Shown in pieces: positions 59,571 through 64,000 of a stretch of DNA of 64,000 nt. The stretch is from Sclerotiophoma versabilis. Its lineage: Eukaryota > Ascomycota > Dothideomycetes > Pleosporales > Didymellaceae. The notes under the pieces are model-generated. The model saw only the letters and a program-made list of their open reading frames with translations, was not told the origin of the DNA and did no database searches. The stretch's first letter is position 1; each line of letters opens with the position of its first letter. A program made the translations under genes and the position numbers. The stretch is taken from contig JAAROD010000095.1 in NCBI GenBank assembly GCA_012274445.1, positions 372,001 through 436,000 of the forward strand, read 5' to 3'.

Positions 59571-60120
59571 CTACCTCAGTGAAGTCCTTGAGGTGAATGG
59601 GTCAGGACCAGTAGGGACATAGATCCTCCGCAGACAAGCTTGGAAACTGTTCCTATAGCATAGCGTACGTACGTGCCGCAAAGCACGCTCTGTACGGCCC
59701 CCTTTCCGCCCCGAGAGGCTGCAATTCCTTCTTCTCAAGCCGTCTGAGCCAATCTTCATGACGATCCCAGTGTTCTTGCGGAGCGAAACAAGGGCAACCC
59801 CAAAATCTTCAACGTCTTGGTCCCAGCGTTCAGTTTCATAGAAAAACAGTAAGTCTCTGCTCTGGCCGCAATCAGAACACGAGTTGTTAGTAGAGGCCAT
59901 GTAGAAGTGGCTGTTTGCATGCTTCTTGCTGCACCTCCAAGCTCCAACTCCTTCGGCAGCGGCTTCTGAGCCGGGTGGCCACTGTTCCTCGTCGTCCCAG
60001 TCCTGCCCAGGGTAGTCCGTGTGCACATGGTTTGGCAAGAAGTAGCCAGCAGTAAAAGTGCCTGAATGCAACGATTGTACAACATTGTCATCGGCTAGTA
60101 GTTCCTGCCTCGTGCGGTGA
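59571..60120 (-). pseudogene. Coding-like fragment with a zinc-finger-like W-C-H-C-C motif, no clear start
   Basis: An open frame runs from a possible acceptor (GGCAG, near 60112) to a stop at 59571. It reads ELLADDNVVQSLHSG, TAGYFLPNHVHTDYPGQDW, then WRCSKKHANSHFY and NNSCSDCGQSR, a spacing loosely like RanBP2-type zinc fingers, and LLFFYETERWDQDVEDF. There is no ATG in frame, so it is either the 3' exon of a gene whose upstream exons lie between 60120 and 61500, or a relic. The family is not recognised. Confidence 0.35.
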
Positions 60121-61170
60121 TATCACGACATCGTAGCCGTTGGAATCGGCCTATCAGACACAGTGCCGTGGGGAGGTATTCATGTCGTTGGAGTCTGCAG
60201 TATCGCTCGCGCAGCAAAATTGCACTTTGAGTATGTCAGAGGCATCGGCAGCTTTCCCATCGTCTTGTTGGACATGGTGGAAGACTCTGCATAAGCTGGT
60301 TCAGGATACACTACGTCCTCGGGCCTGAAATCCTTCAGCTCAGCTGCCGAGAACCAACCGTTATCCCTTATCAGTGGAGTCTACCTAGCTCTTGAGTCTT
60401 CTTCTCGTGGAAGGGGCTTGTTTGTCGATGAGGCAAAGTCAGCCGGCGCTGCTGAAGCACGCATCGTCGAAGGCCGAGGACTTGGGAAACTCTCCTTTTC
60501 TTCAGCAATTCCTGGGAGGCAGCAGACCTTGCTATTACATCTGCACTCATTGCTGCACTGATTAAATTCGTGATGTTGGAGGATGAAGAGGTAGTGGCCG
60601 CGCGAGTATGCTAGAATAGCTTCTCCTCTTCTCTTCTCTCCACTGGGACTATAGTCTCTTTTGCAACGCAAAGACTACGGGAAGGAGCGATAACGTTTTC
60701 GTCAGGCTCATCTCGTACAGCAGGAGGATAGGTTTTAACAACCGACCGTTAGAGAACCGGCGTGTGAGACTCTGACTTTCGGTCTGACACCGAAGGCATT
60801 TCGACTTGCTCCAGCAGAGACTCTTCTGTCGTCCCTGATTCGGTCACATCCTGTTGTAGTAGCGGGGCAAGAAGCTTACTATTGTCTTTTCCAAAGTCCG
60901 TCTTCAAGTCATGACGGACTAACTCCTTTCCAAAAGACATACCCGCGTCCAAAGCCTTGACCACAAAACATCGATGGACTTCGACTCCACAACGACAAGC
61001 TGCTGCGGCATTGCTTCCTTGTCTAGAATTCCGATGGCTTTGAGCTTTGCTTCAAAATCTCGCCACCGTTCTCGTCCATAGCTCCTTCTCTATCTCTGGC
61101 ACATGTGTGTGCAAACAGTCTCCAAAAAGTCCAACGATGAAGGCCATTCTCCATCATCTTGCAGAGCATC
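60121..61170 (-). pseudogene. Frame-shifting coding-like stretch, unresolved
   Basis: Minus-strand segments that look coding change frame repeatedly. Examples are MLCKMMENGLHRWTFWRLF (near 61160-61100), ERWRDFEAKLKAIGILD (near 61070-61010), KLLAPLLQQDVTESGTT (near 60880-60830) and GWFSAAELKDFRPEDVVYP (near 60350-60300). Some borders resemble splice sites, such as a GTATGT donor near 60944, but I could not join them into one protein. This is either a multi-exon gene with poor introns or a decaying copy. Confidence 0.3.
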
Positions 61171-62430
61171 TCAGCCTCGATCACTTAGAGACTTCAGTGG
61201 GTTGTTGAGCTCCAAATCCCACAAAGGTGGTGTCGAACCAACGAGCTGGATCCAAATCTGACTAAGCTGCACCGTGTCCCGTTGCGCCATGATAGCGTTG
61301 CTGGTTTTTATCGAAACACGGCGTGTGGAAGAGAATTTCGAAATGATGTCCAGGGAGAAGAAGCGGAAGGTAACCATCTGCGCGGGAATGGACGTTGTCC
61401 GCACTGAAGCCATAATCATCGACTTAGCCGCGCAGACATTGGCGTGGCGTATGGACCAGTTGCAGAGATCTTGCACGGATTATACGGAAAATACTTCCTC
61501 GTTCTCGTTGCTCACGACCGCTGCTAAATCCTCCACAATGGCAGGCTGGGCAGTGATGTCGTCGCTTATGGGTATGGTCTCGGAGATCGAAAGAGGTTCA
61601 ATCGAGGGACCAGCAGAACTGACGCAGCTTTCCAGCCATATAACCACAAGCTCTGTAGGCCATGATGTTGAAGCATTTTGTGAGTGCCGCACATCCATCC
61701 AAGGTCGGTACGGATCTGGCCCTGTAACTACACTTCTCGCGATCGAGGCAGTGGAAGCGTTCCACGGCTTCTTTTGGAACAACAAGTCATTCATGCTTGT
61801 GGATAATGCAGTGTGCTTCAAGAACTCTGCCAGCGGTTTAACCTCTATTCCTCGATTAGCGCTCGCTTTTGTTAAATCCAGGAGATGAGCACGAAGACAG
61901 CATTGCTTTGGTGAAGACTCACTGTTAACGCCCCTCTCGATCCTCTCCTTGACTGCCAGCTTATCTTGCAATCTATGCACCGCCTTCCTGATCCTCGCTC
62001 GAATCCTTTGCCCTCGGCTCGGCGTGTGCGAAATCTCGTCAGACCAGATCTCACTGTCATTCGCCTCTTCGCTGCTTACATTGACAGGAACAACATCGAA
62101 AATCATAGCCCGGGCGCGGAGTCTCGAGCATTCCGTTGACGGCTTGATCACAAACCCATGTCCATAGCCTGGATGAAGTGGATCTCGGTTTGTGGAGGTA
62201 GGAGCGACGTCGAGCTCAACGGGGCTTGTTCTTTCAACATCAGTCTCGGAGGAGGATGGGTTAAAAGGGGAGGTTATGTTTGGAGGGGCAGGAACCGCAG
62301 TGAGGTCTGCGCTGTCAACCTGCACGGTGTTTATAGGGTAGCTGTTATGGTGGCCGGGAGGAGCTTCCCACCATGGCATATAGTGTGCGTTGCAGAGAGG
62401 TGAGCGGAGGCTGAATGCGCGACTCACCAT
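61171..62430 (-). CDS. Hypothetical protein, possibly interrupted by a stop or a stop-containing intron
   Basis: The frame from ATG 62430 runs 316 codons to a TAA at 61480 and then continues open in the same frame to 61171. A possible 117-nt intron (61494-61378, GTATTT...GCGCAG, with GGCTAAG inside) would remove the stop in frame and give 380 aa. The alternative is a nonsense mutation or a true end at 61480. The sequence is Ser/Pro-rich at the N-terminus, then has a basic segment (RGQRIRARIRKAVHRLQDKL) and mixed polar sequence; no domain is recognised. The start is uncertain because the ATG is directly followed by GTGAGT, which could be a donor. It may form one gene with the fragments downstream. 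Confidence 0.45.
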
Positions 62431-63442
62431 CTTGGATCGTAAGAGTGGCCGGCAGGATACAGTGAAGTGTTAATTCGAAGGTATGAGAATAGACAAGGAT
62501 GACTGCAGGAGGACCAACGATCAGTGTAAGCGTGGATGGGATTTTGTAGGACCTGAAGACTTGTGCGGACTATAAGACATTTCAACCAGAAAGAAAGTGG
62601 TAGCGACGACCCCCAGGACCATATTCCAAGATCGATGTGTGTTTATCAGACCCTTCCCTGAAAGCTTCCAACGCACTCCGATACCGTTCTTGTGGCCAAA
62701 TAATCCATCTTCGTGGATACAAGACGTTCAAAGCGCAGTGCTCTTTGAGATTGGCTGGACAAACCTCAGTCATGCCCCAAACCGTGATCTTCACAGGTTT
62801 GTATGAATGCTGGCAAAAGCGGAGTCAAATCCAAGCATCAAAAGAGGGGTTTTATGAAAGTCTACTTGTGTGCAAACTCTAAAAGCAGGCCCTTGCGCAT
62901 TTCTGAATATCCTCTTCTGCGTTGGAAAGTGGGGCGCGAGCATATCTATAAGGACGGTGTTTTGGTGTCGTATAACATTATCATTTCTTCTCTTAGCTAT
63001 CCAAACAACAAATCCCACATGCCAAAAAGGCACAGAACTCCAAACGCTCAGAACAGTGCATCAGTCCGGGGCGGACGGTAAAATGGGTTTCCGGCTTCGT
63101 CGGTCAAGGATCGGTACCGAGAGGTGGGGGTCATGAGCTTCGTGGTACTGAGCTGGCATTGCTACCATCGGTACGTCCAATCATGCACTATTATTCACTG
63201 TTAAGAACCGAATTAGGAAACGGCTAGACAACCTTTGAAAGAGTTTGTGTGACATGGGAAAGTTTGGGTTTGGGGACAATGTTTGTAACTTGTCCAACAC
63301 TTGGGAGTTTGGGCAGTTTGGGCAGTTTGGGCAGCGAGGGGATGGACAGTTCAGGCAGCATGTCGCCGCTGCGTACAGGTAAGGACCGAAATGATATAAA
63401 CAAAGTACAGTGTGTAAAGGGCTAGGGGCTGGATCGGACTTA
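62431..63442. other. Interval with a 9-bp tandem repeat
   Basis: No gene recognised. Three direct copies of GTTTGGGCA lie at 63307-63333, with related GTTTGGG sequence about 50 bases before. Confidence 0.5.
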
Positions 63443-64000
63443 CTATAACGAAAGCGTCAGGTCGCCACGAATCGACGCCTTGAGCTCAATCTCAATCTCC
63501 AGGTTCGCCTCCAGCGTGAGCTTCAGACCGTCCTCGTCTTGCAGCGAGCCTTTCTGCTTCTCCGGCTCCATGCGGTACGGCTGGTTGGGGTCTGTGCCGC
63601 GCATTGGAATCTCACCACGCATTGCTCGGGCGTGGGTTACGGGGCCGTCCATGGATGTGCTGTCTGGGCCAATGCGCTCGAACATGCCCATCTTTTGGAG
63701 GTCGCCATTGGCGTCGGCCTCTTCCAAGGCTTCGAGAGAAGTAGTCATCATGTACTTTCCATCCTTTTGCCCTTTCTCAATGCGTTGACGGCGGGCGCGG
63801 CGAGACGAGGATCTTGAGCGCGCAGATTGCAGCCCGGCCTCGCGCTTGTCTTGCTTCTTCTTGTTTATGGCCTTCTCTTGCTGCATGGTTGTGCGCTCGT
63901 GCGGCTCCGAGTCGGAGGCATCATTTTGCTGGTTCTTGTCCGGCATGGCTGGGGCTGTGGTTGAGGCGGATGCTCTTTCCTTTGGTTCTGAGACGGTAGG
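63443..64000 (-). CDS. Conserved fungal protein of unknown function, 5' end outside window
   Basis: The minus-strand frame ends at 63443 and is open to the window edge (about 185 codons), so an ATG at 63946 (MPDKNQQNDASDSEPH) may be internal. The N-terminal part is charged, with a Lys/Arg-rich, helix-prone stretch (KAINKKKQDKREAGLQSARS, then RRARRQRIEKGQ). The C-terminus, LTLEANLEIEIELKASIRGD followed by LTLSL, alternates hydrophobic and charged residues and looks like paired beta strands. I recall similar endings in uncharacterised ascomycete proteins but cannot name a family. No domain with known function is visible. Confidence 0.7.
   Translation of the reverse strand, partial: PTVSEPKERASASTTAPAMPDKNQQNDASDSEPHERTTMQQEKAINKKKQDKREAGLQSARSRSSSRRARRQRIEKGQKDGKYMMTTSLEALEEADANGDLQKMGMFERIGPDSTSMDGPVTHARAMRGEIPMRGTDPNQPYRMEPEKQKGSLQDEDGLKLTLEANLEIEIELKASIRGDLTLSL

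Noticed and set aside
1..64000. CRISPR arrays, bacterial operons or phage genes
   Set aside because: The window is eukaryotic, with spliced genes throughout; no spaced direct-repeat array was seen.

Overview
The window is nuclear DNA of a filamentous ascomycete. Genes are split by short introns (mostly 45-120 nt) with GT-AG ends and CTAAC/CTGAC-type branch sites, lie on both strands, and include typical fungal families (ARG5,6 fusion kinase/reductase, NIMA kinase, DFG5/DCW1-type GH76, fungal ferric reductase, YMR196W-like glycosidase). Gene content and intron style suggest a Dothideomycete, perhaps Pleosporales; that placement is inference. I rebuilt 24 protein-coding loci by joining exons across frames; for nearly all, the joined length is a multiple of three and family motifs run across the junctions.

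Layout. 0-7 kb: a ketopantoate reductase-like protein with a very long disordered tail, then a glucokinase/hexokinase with a possible N-terminal membrane segment and a GC-AG intron. 7.1-11.4 kb: a tRNA-Lys(UUU) gene whose D-loop carries a 54-nt GT...AG insertion, followed by a gene-free stretch with LTR-retrotransposon remains. 11.5-25 kb: a sugar-porter transporter, a large UBA-domain protein of unknown function, mitochondrial ARG5,6 and a synaptobrevin-type v-SNARE, all on the minus strand. 26-29 kb: a GPI-anchored GH76 mannosidase and a small four-exon gene. 29.4-34.7 kb: metalloreductase, CTR copper transporter and BIM1/X325-type copper protein side by side, which reads as a copper-acquisition module. 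35-46.6 kb: NAC-beta (with an apparent 1-nt exon), an AIF-like oxidoreductase, exosome subunit Rrp43, a NIMA kinase, an ankyrin/BTB protein and a dienelactone hydrolase. 47.8-59.4 kb: a YMR196W-like glycosidase, MOB1 (with a stop-free 588-nt intron), a YeeE/YedE sulfur transporter, an RBR-type ubiquitin ligase and a short-chain dehydrogenase. 59.5-62.4 kb: a poorly conserved, possibly decaying locus. 63.4 kb to the edge: the 3' end of an unrecognised fungal gene.

How the genes work together. The clearest functional grouping is the copper trio: a reductase that can deliver Cu(I), a permease that imports Cu(I), and a GPI-anchored extracellular copper binder of the family shown to assist CTR-type import in Cryptococcus. 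Reductase and permease are divergent over about 950 bp, and both begin with Met/His-rich N-termini. The reductase also has cysteine clusters (CCC and CCCC) in its cytosolic domain. The remaining neighbours look like ordinary housekeeping genes with no evident shared pathway.
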